Shown here piece after piece: positions 34,176-42,639 of a stretch of 64,000 nucleotides of DNA; the stretch's first letter is position 1, and every line of letters begins with the position of its first letter. The notes under the pieces were generated by a model. It saw only the letters and a list, made by a program, of their open reading frames with translations, made no database searches and had not been told where the DNA came from. Source of the stretch: Roseiarcus sp963805295 (lineage in GTDB: Bacteria > Pseudomonadota > Alphaproteobacteria > Rhizobiales > Beijerinckiaceae); contig CAWDTW010000069.1 of the NCBI GenBank assembly GCA_963805295.1, forward strand, positions 1-64,000. Direction: 5' to 3'. The translations under genes and the position numbers were made by a program.

Positions 34176-34708
34176 CGAGCGGTTTTGCTGGGCGACTGGC
34201 GGGATCGAAGCCTCGTGACAAAGGCCGCCTTGGGCGGCTGAGCAAGCCAGCGGGCCGTAACGCGAGTGAAGCTCGAGCAGGCCTCGAAAGTCGAGATGCG
34301 AACGCCGACCCGCCGGATTACCGGGGAAGGCCTGAGCGAAGGGGGAAGGCATCGACACATGCACCCTTTCGGTTCGCCGGGGTAGTGAGCACGGCACGTT
34401 GGATAAGGTGGTGCGGGTAATCGGGGGAGACCCGCGAAGGCGAGGCTTCGGCCTCGACGTCATCCCTGGGGTGACGGCCCGAGCGGGAGTCGGACAGGGG
34501 CGTAGTAGCGTCGATGCCGGGTAATTCCGGCGGAGCCAAGGCCCCTGACTTCAGACGTGCTTGCAAAGAGGGCAAAGGTCGTGGCGATTGGCGCAAGCCT
34601 GAAAACGCCGAATGCGATCGGGAGCCTTCCGAACACGGGAAAGGGAAACGGAGCAATTGGCCCAGCCTCAAGCCGCCGCGCCCTTCCTCAACTCTACCGG
34701 AAAAGGCA
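34102..34708 (+). other. group II intron, 5' part only
   Basis: Starts with the family consensus GTGCG and a stem (GTGCGCC...GGCGCGC), followed by recognisable domain I phrases such as ACCAGTGGAGGAAGGTTCC, AACGCGAGTGAAGCTCGAG and GTCGGACAGGGGCGTAGTAG. The reverse-transcriptase ORF would begin near 34514 (MPGNSGGAKAPDF) but decays at once and is replaced near 34709 by ISNCY sequence. The ribozyme 3' domains V and VI are absent, so it cannot splice. Confidence 0.7.
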
Positions 34709-34729
34709 TCACTGCCCCGGCACTGCTCT

Positions 34730-34768
34730 GGCGAACATATCGAATATGCTGGCCTGGATGATGCGTTC
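34730..34768. repeat. 39-base direct repeat, copy 1
   Basis: Identical to 35261-35299. It starts GGCGAACATATCGAATATGC and ends GATGATGCGTTC, and encodes the RIIQASIFDMFA start of the ISNCY transposase on the minus strand. Copy 1 marks the internal end of the remnant, next to the truncated intron. Confidence 0.85.
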
Positions 34769-35260
34769 GCCGATCAAGGCGTCAGCCGCTTTCAACAGCC
34801 GCACCATGACGCGCACCCCATCCCAGAGAAGACTGCTGTCGCTCGGCTCATGCATCAGGGCGGCGGTGACCGTGCTGTCCAACCGCACCATCTTGCCAGG
34901 CTCCAGCTTTTCCTCGCGCGCGCTGGCCAGCACGGTTCGGTTGATCGCTTCCAGGTCTCCGCGCGGATGGCGCTGATCGTCTTGTGCAGCACCGACTTCT
35001 TTGGCGTCCATGACAGCGGCAGCCGCGCAAAGGCTCGGAAAGAGGAGGAGTCTTTCAAGATGGAAGGCGAGCTCTTCGTAGCTCAACTGACGGTGCTGCT
35101 TGAGCAACCCGCATCGCAGCACCGACTCCGCCGGCAGCCCTCGTCTTCCGGTCTCCGCGACACCGCGCCGGCGCAGGTCATCCGCCACCAGCCTGACCAG
35201 CGTAGGATGCCCATCCAGCCACTGTGACATCGCCTTCAACTCGCGGCCGATCTCGTGCCC

Positions 35261-35299
35261 GGCGAACATATCGAATATGCTGGCCTGGATGATGCGTTC
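35261..35299. repeat. 39-base direct repeat, copy 2
   Basis: The copy at the genuine start of the ISNCY ORF. The pair bounds a segment of about 530 bases, suggesting two ISNCY copies recombined or one inserted into another before decay. Confidence 0.85.
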
Positions 35300-35308
35300 T
35301 GCACGCAT

Positions 35309-35630
35309 TGTCGGCTCCGGCGGTGACGGGTTTACTTTTGAAATCAGTGGCTTGATCCCAAAGTTTACGCGAAACCGCCGGGTTTCGCATCCGTCAAATC
35401 AACAATTTTCTCAAGAATCTCAATGGCTTGTCGTTTGTGGACGGGAACTAACTAGTTGCCCAAAACTGCACGGGCGCTCCGGCGGGTCGCGGTCGCCGGC
35501 TATTGACGGCACGGCCTTGTCGGTCGAGGCTCGTTTTCCGCCGGCCGGAGTGAGCGGACCGCCGGCCAAGTCCGGGGCGTCGCGCAGCACGGTGGCGTTT
35601 CATGCAGGGCAAGACCGGCATTACGGGGCA
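35309..35630. other. gap after the ISNCY remnant
   Basis: Contains the presumptive ISNCY outer end. No gene supported; frames are short and arginine-rich. Confidence 0.35.
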
Positions 35631-35793
35631 TTACGGGAACACGATAAGAATTCCCCATATCAATCCGTCCGCCCTGCGCGCGGCTTTCTCCCCCGCTTGC
35701 CCGGCCGGGCCTTCCGGCCGAGCTTCAAGACGAGCCACGGGGCCGCCATAACCGGACCGAGATATTATGCAATTGGCATCATGTCCCCGTGAC
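35631..35793 (-). repeat. small inverted-repeat-bounded element, copy 2
   Basis: Read on the minus strand it begins TCACGGGGACATGATGCC and ends CCCATATC-complement...CCCGTAA, matching the ends of copy 1 at 33811-34098. It is about 125 bases shorter in the middle and lacks an intron, so it shows the uninterrupted 3' boundary; there the last ten bases CCCGTAATGC are tandemly doubled. Opposite orientation to copy 1. Confidence 0.6.
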
Positions 35794-35871
35794 CGCGTAT
35801 TGCCCGCCGCCGAGTGGCTTGTCCCGTCAAGCATGATATCGCCATGCCCAGACGAATCAGGCTATGAATCA

Positions 35872-36132
35872 ATGGTTTGGCGCGGGTCCCCGAAGGCTGC
35901 CCCGTTCACCGACAAACAAGGTCAGTACCTGGCCTTCATCTACGCCTATAGTCGTATCTTCCGCCGACCGCCCGCGGAAGCCGACATGCAGCGGCACTTC
36001 CAAGTCTCGCCACCCAGCGTGCACCAGATGGTGCTCACCCTCGAACGCGCCAGCCTCATCCGGCGGACCCCGGGCGTCGCGCGCAGCATCGAGCTTCTGG
36101 TCGAGCCCGAGGACCTCCCAGTCCTCCGTTGA
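35872..36132 (+). CDS. LexA-type winged-helix DNA-binding protein without protease domain
   Basis: 86 residues starting MVWRGSPKAAPFTDKQGQYL. The helix-turn-helix (LAFIYAYSRIFRRPPAEADM, QVSPPSVHQMVLTLERASL) and wing (IRRTPGVARSIELLVEPEDL) match the LexA DNA-binding domain, but no Ser/Lys autoprotease follows. Proteins of this size are common on mobile elements in this order and are probably local repressors. It ends just before a long inverted repeat. Confidence 0.75.
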   Translation: MVWRGSPKAAPFTDKQGQYLAFIYAYSRIFRRPPAEADMQRHFQVSPPSVHQMVLTLERASLIRRTPGVARSIELLVEPEDLPVLR

Positions 36133-36283
36133 GCTTGAAACCGTCAAAACCTCTGTGCAACGGAACGAGTGACCCGCGTCGACCAAATTGAAGGCGTGCT
36201 CCTTCCCCCCTCCAGAAGGCTACGGCATTCACACAAGTCGAATTCGCGATGCTTGTCATGGGACTGCTCGCGGTGGCGGGTTT

Positions 36284-36455
36284 CCCCTTCTCCGCGAAGC
36301 GGGGAAGGTGGCCGAAGGCCGGATGGGGTGCGGAAAGCAGGTATGGTCCGACGAAGGTTCGCGGTGACGTTCGAGCAATCCGACTTGGGTCGAACCAGCG
36401 GGCCACACCCCATCCGGCGCTTCGCGCCACCTTCCCCAGCAAGCTGGGGAAGGGG
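36284..36455. repeat. long inverted repeat, dispersed intergenic type
   Basis: The left arm (36284-36330: CCCCTTCTCCGCGAAGCGGG then AAGGTGG...CGGATGGGGTG) and right arm (36406-36455: CACCCCATCCGGCGCTTCGC then GCCACCTTCCCC...GGGGAAGGGG) are nearly complementary, each arm also containing its own hairpin (CCTTCCCCAGC/GCTGGGGAAGG). I recall this motif as a high-copy non-coding repeat of alphaproteobacteria. The surrounding 36133-36640 contains no gene. Confidence 0.8.
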
Positions 36456-36730
36456 TCCGCGCGGCGATTTGAGATGTGTGAATACTGTAGCCACCAGAAG
36501 GGGAGGAGGCACTAGCCGGGAAGCGGCCGCAATGGGCGGGAAACCAGCGCAAGAGCGCCGACAAGCAACGCCTCAGCCACGCGGCCGAGCACGCGTTCTT
36601 CAATCAGCCGCTGCGACGCGCCCTGTCAGTCGCTGATCGAGATGCGGCTCTCCAAGAAGTGGGATAGGGACCGCCCTTACGCTGGCTGGAACGGTTCGAT
36701 GATCCAGCCTCGCCCAAGGCGGTCGCGGGG

Positions 36731-37690
36731 ATGGCGTTCATTCCGGCGGTGACGCAGGCACTGCGCGGTCTATGGCGAGTGAACCAGGCGCTGCTGGACT
36801 TTCTGCAGAAGCGTCAGCCCGCGGCGACGGCGACGCTGGACATGGACGCGACGCTGATTGAGACGCACAAGCGCGAGGCGCTGTTTTGCTACAAGAAGTT
36901 CAAGGCGTATCAGCCGCTGAACTGCTGGTGGGCGGAGCAGGGCGCGATGCTCTATTCGGAGTTCCGCGACGGCAACGTGCCCGCCGGACACGAGCAGTTG
37001 CGCGTCCTGAAAGAGAGCCTGCGCCATCTGCCGGACAGCGTGAGGACAGTCTCGTTGCGTTCGGACACGGCGGGCTATCAGGAAGAGCTGCTACTCTATT
37101 GCGGCGAGGGAAAAGACCCGCGCTTTGGCGTGATCGAGTTCGCGATCGGCGCCGACGTGACCGAGGCTTTCCGCGCGGCTGTGCGGACGACGCCCGAGAG
37201 CGCGTGGAAGCCGCTGATCCGCAAAACGGACGGCCAGCCGCAACAGACCGATCAAGAATGGGCCGAGGTCGTCTACGTGCCCAATTGGGCTGGGCACAGC
37301 CGCAACCGCGCCGATTACCGCTTTCTCGCGATCCGCGAACCGCTGCGCCAACTGGCGCTGGGCGACGAGGCGAAGCTGCCGTTTCCCACCCAGGCGTTCG
37401 GCCCGAAGGGGGTCTATAAACTGTTCGCCGTCGTGACCAACCGCACGGGCGCCGGCGAGGGCGTGATCTGGTGGCTGCGCGAGCGCTGCGGCAAGAGCGA
37501 GGAAGTCCATTCGGCGACGAAATCCGACCTGGCGGGCGGACAGATGCCCTCTGGGCTGTTCGGCGCCAACGCCGCCTGGTGGGCGCTGACGATCCTGGCG
37601 TTCAATCTAAACGCCGCGATGAAGCGTCTCGCGCTGGGCGAGAGATGGGCGGCCAAACGCATGAAGGCGCTGCGCTTCCATCTGATCCAC
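36731..37690 (+). pseudogene. IS1380-family transposase, truncated at both ends
   Basis: About 320 residues of family sequence. First D in TLDMDATLIETHKREAL, second D in SLRSDTAGYQEELLLY, third acidic residue in RCGKSEEVHSATKSDLAGGQ. Upstream of the ATG the same element reads on as WLERFDDPASPKAVAG but earlier sequence is lost or out of frame. After MKALRFHLI (about 37688) the family pattern ends and arginine-rich read-through follows to 37936. The DDE core is present but the missing tail and HTH make it non-functional. Confidence 0.85.
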
Positions 37691-37929
37691 AGGCGGCGCT
37701 TGACAAGGTTTGGCGCGGAGTTTGCACTCGTTAACGGCATAAAACTTGCGAAGCGATTCGCCAGGGCCGCCGGACGGCGCCTTCGCAGCTTTTCGTCGCA
37801 GCCGGCGCCTGCCTTTTGGTCCAACTGTGAAAATGGGAGGAGTCCAAGCGCTCGAGGGGGCGATCGGCATGCGGCCCGATCGTATCGACGAGCCAATCGA
37901 TCGGTCGGCCGCCAACAGGAGCGGTTGAC

Positions 37930-38313
37930 ATGGTGAATGCTTTGTTGCGGGCGGCTCTTGGCGGCGCCCTCCTTGCTGCGTCGTTCTCCGCGGCCAGCGC
38001 CCACGACATCTATACCGGCGTGCACGGCAAGAACGGCCAGCTCTGCTGCGGCGGCAACGACTGCGCCGCGACCTCGTATCGCGAAAGCGGCGGTCATTTC
38101 GAATTCCTGACGCGCGAGCAGCGCTGGGTTTCGATCCCCGAGGAGCGCATCACCTTTCTGCCGATTCCCGGCGATCGTGGCGACAGCGATACGCACCACG
38201 CGCATCTCTGCTATCGCCCGGCCACCGAGGGCGACCGGCTCGGCCCCATGGCGTCGAACGTCTTCGAAGACATCTATCTCTATTGCGCGTTCATTCCGCC
38301 TGGCTCGATCTGA
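37930..38313 (+). CDS. small secreted conserved protein
   Basis: 127 residues with AGGAG upstream of the ATG. Signal peptide (VNALLRAALGGALLAASFSA then ASAHD) followed by a compact domain with a CC pair and further cysteine (KNGQLCCGGNDCAATSYRES), an aromatic strand (FEFLTREQRWVSIPEERITF) and a C-terminal CAFIPPGS. I remember close relatives annotated only as hypothetical in Hyphomicrobiales. Periplasmic; the Cys/His content (HHAHLCY) hints at metal binding. Confidence 0.8.
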   Translation: MVNALLRAALGGALLAASFSAASAHDIYTGVHGKNGQLCCGGNDCAATSYRESGGHFEFLTREQRWVSIPEERITFLPIPGDRGDSDTHHAHLCYRPATEGDRLGPMASNVFEDIYLYCAFIPPGSI

Positions 38314-38474
38314 GCGGCTTGTCGCAGAGCCCGCCAGCGAAGATCGGGCAGGCGAGGCGAGACCATGGCCGAAGGCCGGATGCGCCGCGAAAAGCCGGGA
38401 ATGACGGGGTCTCCGGCCCTCCGCGCTTCGCCTTCTTGCGGCAGTCGGGCTCGCGCTGACCCTGCCGGCGCAGA

Positions 38475-39075
38475 TCAAGGCAGCGCGCCGCGCGCGAGGA
38501 GTTCGCGTTCGAGATCGACGCCGGGGCGGTAGTGGATCGCCGCCATGCCCGCCGCCTCGGAGGCGCGCACGTTGGCGATCGAAGTCGTCGATGAACAGCA
38601 ACTCGCTCGCCGGACGGCCCACGCGCTCAAAGAGGATTCCGTAGATGCGCGGATCAGGCTTGGCGACGCCGAAATGGCCCGAGACGACGCACACATCGAA
38701 TTCGTCCAGGAATGGGCAGCGCGCCCGCGCGACCTCGAATTTCTCGGCCGCGAAATTGCTCAGCGCGTGAACCGGACGGCCGGCCGCGCGCAGGCGCTTC
38801 AATATCGCCACGTTCTCCTCGATCGGGCCCCCGAGCGTCTCGATCCACCGCGCGTCGAAAAGCTTGAGCTCTTCGGCGAACTCGGGAAAGGCTTCCGCGC
38901 GCTCCGCAACCGCCCGCGAGAAATCGGCGACGACGTCGGTATGCGAAACAAATTCCATGCTGCAGGCAGCAGCCAGAAAACGCTCCATCCGCGCCTCGTC
39001 GCTGAACACCTTGCGGAACAGATTGCGCCGATCCCAGCGCACCAGGACGTTGCCGATGTCAAAGACGACGATCAA
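38475..39075 (-). pseudogene. HAD-superfamily phosphatase (YihX-like), single frameshift
   Basis: About 199 residues if joined. HAD motif I with the nucleophile D is LIVVFDIGNVLVRWD; motif II lies at VHALSNFAAEKFE; the Lys motif in GHFGVAKPDPRIY; motif IV in SELLFIDD. Immediately after IDD the frame shifts (one extra base near 38580) and continues SIANVRASEAAGMAAIHYRP to the stop. Members dephosphorylate small sugar phosphates. The start is probably TTG at 39075 with GGAGAGG upstream. All motifs are intact, so the indel may be an assembly artefact. Confidence 0.75.
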
Positions 39076-39106
39076 GGGATGTCCTCTCCTGAAGGCTGCG
39101 GACAGG

Positions 39107-39529
39107 TTAGGGACTCTCGCCGTTGAAGCCTCTCGCGCGAGCGGCTTCGGCGAGGCGAGAGTCGAATGTAACGAGACAATGCCCGCCATCGGCGCTGAGG
39201 GCGAGATGGAGCGCGTCGGCGGCGGAGAGCTTCAGCGCCGGATCGCGCGCGAGGAGCGCGGCGAGCGCGCCGGCGCCGGCGGAATGCGGCAGTCGTCGCG
39301 CGCGGCTCCCGGCGAAGCCGTCGAACTCGAGAAGCGCCGCGGCGACGACGTCGCAGCCCAGGAGCCCGGCGCGCGTGCGGCGGTGAATCAGGGCGAAGAG
39401 TTCAGCGGCAGCCCAATCGCTGACGTAGATCGGCTCGGGGACGCGTTCGAGCCAAGCGAAAGCGCGAGCCGTGTGCGCATCGACGAATAAGATCGAGACC
39501 AGGAAATTCGTATCGAGGCAATAGCTCAC
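39107..39529 (-). CDS. vapC: VapC-type PIN-domain toxin
   Basis: 140 residues with a GTG start that overlaps the antitoxin stop (GTGA). PIN fold ribonuclease: first acidic residue in SYCLDTNFLVS, the conserved E in WAAAELFALIHR, acidic pair near KLSAADALHLALSADGG, and D in CLVTFDSRLAEAAR. Cleaves RNA (often tRNA) when free of its antitoxin. All four acidic positions are present, so it should be active. Confidence 0.88.
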   Translation of the reverse strand: MSYCLDTNFLVSILFVDAHTARAFAWLERVPEPIYVSDWAAAELFALIHRRTRAGLLGCDVVAAALLEFDGFAGSRARRLPHSAGAGALAALLARDPALKLSAADALHLALSADGGHCLVTFDSRLAEAARARGFNGESP

Positions 39530-39774
39530 GGGTCTTCGTCGCGCATTTCCCTCACCAGAGTCACGGAGTCTTCTCCGAGACTCGGTCGAGCCTGCGCACG
39601 GCGGCGCATCGCTTTAAGATATTCGACGGTCAACGGCTTCGGCGTTGGCGCGCTCGGCGTCAGGCTGACGACGGGTTTGCCGTGACGCGTGATCGTCACG
39701 ATCTCGCCGGTCAGCGCCTCGTCGATCAGGCGCGACAGTTGGTCTTTGGCTTGAGCGATGGAATAAGTGCCCAC
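39526..39774 (-). CDS. vapB: Phd/YefM-type antitoxin of the VapC pair
   Basis: 82 residues from GTG (VGTYSIAQAKDQLSRLIDEA). The N-terminal Phd fold dimerises and binds DNA; the C-terminus (SLGEDSVTLVREMRDEDP) is the toxin-binding tail. Its upstream region carries the palindrome described at 39789-39802. Two paralogues on the other strand share the same N-terminal and tail motifs. Confidence 0.85.
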   Translation of the reverse strand: MGTYSIAQAKDQLSRLIDEALTGEIVTITRHGKPVVSLTPSAPTPKPLTVEYLKAMRRRAQARPSLGEDSVTLVREMRDEDP

Positions 39775-39788
39775 GGGCGGCCTCTTCT

Positions 39789-39802
39789 GGCTATCGCTGG
39801 CC
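39789..39802. promoter_or_regulatory. putative antitoxin operator, copy A
   Basis: GGCTATCGCTGGCC, 15 bases upstream of the vapB start. One of three copies of GGCYATCGMTGGCY, each just before a Phd-type antitoxin gene. Confidence 0.65.
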
Positions 39803-39931
39803 GTAATAGTGGCGGAGTGAAAGGCGTTCAACCGGATTCGCGGCGCGATCTTGCGCGGTGGCGCCGGCCAACACCATACTGCGCGGAAGAACGTCATCCC
39901 GGCTTACGATCATCGGGCCGAAGCGTATATT

Positions 39932-39945
39932 GGCCATCGCTGGCC
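39932..39945. promoter_or_regulatory. putative antitoxin operator, copy B
   Basis: GGCCATCGCTGGCC, a palindrome (GGCCA-TCGC-TGGCC) 15 bases before the orphan antitoxin start. Confidence 0.7.
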
Positions 39946-39959
39946 AGAACGGAGGCGGC

Positions 39960-40208
39960 ATGCCGACTTACTCGATCGCCAAGGCGAAGGACAATTTGTC
40001 GAAGCTGGTCGACGAGGCCGTTGCGGGCGAAGAGGTGGCGATCACCCGCCACGGGAAGGTCGTCGCCTATGTCCGTCCGGCAGTCGAGCGCCCGATTCGA
40101 CAACCGCCCCGTGAACTGGTGGCGCAGATCGTGGAGCGGGCCAAATCTCGCCCGAGTCTGGGCGAGAACGCGGTCGACATCATTCGCCGAATGCGAGACG
40201 GCGAGTAG
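39960..40208 (+). CDS. orphan Phd/YefM-type antitoxin
   Basis: 82 residues from ATG (MPTYSIAKAKDNLSKLVDEA, GEEVAITRHGKVVAYVRP) with the toxin-binding tail SLGENAVDIIRRMRDGE. No toxin gene follows: the next gene is another antitoxin 60 bases on. It may counter one of the neighbouring VapC toxins or act only as a repressor through the shared operator. Confidence 0.82.
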   Translation: MPTYSIAKAKDNLSKLVDEAVAGEEVAITRHGKVVAYVRPAVERPIRQPPRELVAQIVERAKSRPSLGENAVDIIRRMRDGE

Positions 40209-40236
40209 CGCTGTCCGCCCAGCGGCGACCCAAATT

Positions 40237-40250
40237 AGCCATCGATGGCT
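40237..40250. promoter_or_regulatory. putative antitoxin operator, copy C
   Basis: AGCCATCGATGGCT, a perfect 14-base palindrome 17 bases before the third antitoxin gene. Confidence 0.7.
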
Positions 40251-40267
40251 GGAAAGCTCGGCCCCCA

Positions 40268-40519
40268 ATGCCCGTCTATTCAATCGCCCAGGCGAAATAC
40301 CAGCTGTCCAAGCTCGTGGACGAGGCGCTCGCTGGCGAACAAGTCACGATCACGCGGCACGGTAAGCCGGTGGCCGAGCTGAGGCCGACAGTCATCGCAG
40401 GCGCCGGGCGACCGTCGCCGGAACTCATCGACGAGATCGCCGCGCGCGCAAAGACGCTGCCTTCGCTCGGTGAAAGCGCGGTCGACATCATTCGACGCAT
40501 GCGCGACGAAGCTCCGTGA
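40268..40519 (+). CDS. Phd/YefM-type antitoxin of the second VapC pair
   Basis: 83 residues (MPVYSIAQAKYQLSKLVDEA, GEQVTITRHGKPVAELRP, tail SLGESAVDIIRRMRDEAP). It is a close paralogue of the two preceding antitoxins. The stop overlaps the GTG of a truncated vapC (GTGA). Confidence 0.85.
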   Translation: MPVYSIAQAKYQLSKLVDEALAGEQVTITRHGKPVAELRPTVIAGAGRPSPELIDEIAARAKTLPSLGESAVDIIRRMRDEAP

Positions 40520-40698
40520 CGGTCTATGCCGACACGTCGGTGATCGCCGCCGTCGTCTTCGAAGAACCCGCCTCCGAGGCGGCGCGCGAATGGTTCAGGC
40601 AAACTGGGCAGCGGATCATCGTAAGCTGGCCGTGGGGGGGATGGCGTCGATGCGAGCAACCCTCGTGGATCGCCGCGTCGCTGCGCTCCTCGCGATGA
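40516..40698 (+). pseudogene. VapC-type toxin, truncated after about 40 residues
   Basis: Begins TVYADTSVIAAVVFEEPASE, the PIN N-terminus with the first catalytic D, and reaches QRIIVSW near 40635. There it is cut by sequence with the phrase GCGTCGCTGCGCTCCTCGCG, typical of a dispersed repeat, and no further acidic motifs follow. The toxin is inactive although its antitoxin is intact. Confidence 0.8.
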
Positions 40699-40719
40699 CC
40701 TCGGGCTTATCGCCCCCCG

Positions 40720-42375
40720 TCACCTCGAAAACTTCTTGTACTTCAGCCGGTGCGGGATGACGCTGTCGATCCCCAGCCGCCGCTTCTTGTCTTCCTCGTA
40801 GTCGGCGAAGTTGCCCTCGAACCACTCCACATGGCTGTCGCCCTCGAAGGCGAGCATGTGGGTGGCGATGCGGTCCAGGAAGAAGCGGTCGTGGCTGATG
40901 ATCGCGGCGCAGCCGGCGAAGTCGAGGAGGGCCTCTTCGAGCGCGCGCAGCGTGTCGACGTCGAGGTCGTTGGTCGGCTCGTCGAGCAGCAGGAGGTTCG
41001 CGCCGCTTTTGAGCATCTTGGCGAGATGCACGCGGTTGCGCTCGCCGCCCGAGAGCTGACCCACCTTCTTCTGCTGGTCGGCGCCCTTGAAGTTGAAGGC
41101 GCCGCAATAGGCGCGCGAGTTCATCTCGCGCTTGGCGAGGTAAATGATGTCGGCGCCGCCGGAGATTTCCTTCCACACCGTCTTTTTGTCGTCGAGCGCG
41201 TCGCGCGACTGGTCGACATAGCCGAGCTCAACGGACTCGCCGATCCTGATCGAGCCCGAATCCGGCTTCTCCTGGCCGGTGATCATGCGGAAAAGAGTGG
41301 TCTTGCCGGCGCCGTTGGGGCCGATCACGCCGACGATGCCGCCGGGCGGCAGCTTGAACGAGAGCTTGTCGATGAGCAGCCGGTCGCCGTAGCCCTTCGA
41401 CAGGTTGTCGAAGTCGATGACGTTCTGCCCGAGCCGCTCGGCCACCGGAATGATGATCTGGGCGGTCGTCGGCGCCTTCTCGCTTTGCTTCTTGACCAGC
41501 TCATCATAGGCCTGGATGCGCGCCTTGGATTTCGCCTGGCGGGCTTTCGGCGAGGCTGCGATCCACTCGCTTTCCTCGGCGAGCGCGCGCTGGCGCGCGG
41601 CGTCCTCGCGGCCTTCCTGTTCGAGGCGCTTCTGCTTCTGCACGAGCCACGACGAGTAATTGCCCTCGTAAGGGATGCCGCGGCCGCGGTCGAGCTCGAG
41701 AATCCAGCCCGTGACGTTGTCGAGGAAGTAGCGGTCGTGGGTGACGATGAGGATCGCGCCCGGATAGGCGCGCAAATGCCCTTCGAGCCAGTTCACCGTC
41801 TCGGCGTCGAGATGGTTCGTGGGCTCGTCGAGCAGCAGCAGATCCGGCCTTTCCAAGAGGAGCCGGCAGAGCGCGACGCGACGCTTTTCTCCGCCCGAGA
41901 GCGTGGTCACGTCGGCGTCGTCGGGCGGGCAGCCGAGCGCGTCCATCGCCTGCTCGACCTGGCTGTCCAGATCCCAAAGGCCCTTGGCCTCGATCTCGTC
42001 CTGCAGGCGCGTCATCTCATCCGCGGTCTCGTCGGAATAGTTCATCGCGAGCTCGTTGTAGCGGTCGAGGATCGCCTGCTTTTCCCTGACGCCGAGCATG
42101 GCGTTGCCGCGCACGGTAAGCGACGGGTCGAGATGGGGCTCCTGCGGCAGAAAGCCGACTTTTGCGCCCTCGGCGACAAAACCCTCGCCGACGAATTCGC
42201 CATCGAGGCCGGCCATGATGCGCAGCAGCGTCGACTTGCCCGAACCGTTGACGCCGAGCACGCCGATCTTGGCGTCCGGGTAGAAGGAGAGGTTGATGTT
42301 CTCCAGAACCTTCTTGCCGCCCGGCCAGGTCTTGGTCAGGCCCCGCATGTGATAGATGAACTGGCGCGCGGCCAT
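40720..42375 (-). CDS. ettA: ABC-F ATPase EttA
   Basis: 551 residues, close to the 555 of the E. coli protein. Two ABC cassettes without membrane domain: first Walker A GVLGVNGSGKSTLLR, signature LSGGEKRRVALCRLL, Walker B LLLLDEPTNHLD; second Walker A GVIGPNGAGKTTLFR, signature LSGGERNRVHLAKML, Walker B LLLLDEPTNDLD. The arm domain after about residue 95 (LTVRGNAMLGVREKQAI) is the EttA feature. It binds the ribosomal E site and gates the first elongation step according to ATP/ADP ratio. Confidence 0.96.
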   Translation of the reverse strand: MAARQFIYHMRGLTKTWPGGKKVLENINLSFYPDAKIGVLGVNGSGKSTLLRIMAGLDGEFVGEGFVAEGAKVGFLPQEPHLDPSLTVRGNAMLGVREKQAILDRYNELAMNYSDETADEMTRLQDEIEAKGLWDLDSQVEQAMDALGCPPDDADVTTLSGGEKRRVALCRLLLERPDLLLLDEPTNHLDAETVNWLEGHLRAYPGAILIVTHDRYFLDNVTGWILELDRGRGIPYEGNYSSWLVQKQKRLEQEGREDAARQRALAEESEWIAASPKARQAKSKARIQAYDELVKKQSEKAPTTAQIIIPVAERLGQNVIDFDNLSKGYGDRLLIDKLSFKLPPGGIVGVIGPNGAGKTTLFRMITGQEKPDSGSIRIGESVELGYVDQSRDALDDKKTVWKEISGGADIIYLAKREMNSRAYCGAFNFKGADQQKKVGQLSGGERNRVHLAKMLKSGANLLLLDEPTNDLDVDTLRALEEALLDFAGCAAIISHDRFFLDRIATHMLAFEGDSHVEWFEGNFADYEEDKKRRLGIDSVIPHRLKYKKFSR

Positions 42376-42639
42376 GGGGGAAGCGTCCTTGGCGAGGGGA
42401 GGAAAAGCGCGCCTGACCTAGCAGGGGGCTTCATGCGAAACAAGCGCCGCCCGGCGGCCGCGCGTGGGATGAACCGACGGCGCTCCGGCCCCCGCCGCGC
42501 TGACCCGCCGATCCTGCGACCTTTCGGTGAATCCGCGCGGCGTTTGACCCCCGATCGGCGTCCAACTCTGACCCCGCCACGCACTTTGTAACTCGCTATG
42601 TTGGGGTCAATGTTGGACGCCGAAAGGGGTCAATATTCG
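42376..42639. other. ettA upstream region
   Basis: Contains GGGGTCAATGTTGGACGCC and GGCGTCCAACTCTGACCCC (about 42550-42622), an imperfect inverted repeat at the edge of the IS3 remnant, probably the terminal repeat of that element. No gene. Confidence 0.45.

Larger units (their letters stand above)
34709..35308 (-). pseudogene. ISNCY-family transposase remnant
   Basis: N-terminal part of an ISNCY transposase: RIIQASIFDMFAGHEIGREL, GRRGLLPAES-like block (GRRGLPAESVLRCGLLKQHR), QLSYEELAFHLE, then DSTVTAALMHEPSDSSLLWD. Two frameshifts occur: the stretch SSFRAFARLPLSWTPKKSVL lies in another frame near 35040-34980. After about residue 185 the sequence jumps back to RIIQASIFDMFA, i.e. a second copy of the gene start (see the 39-base repeat). 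The catalytic C-terminal half is missing. Confidence 0.8.
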
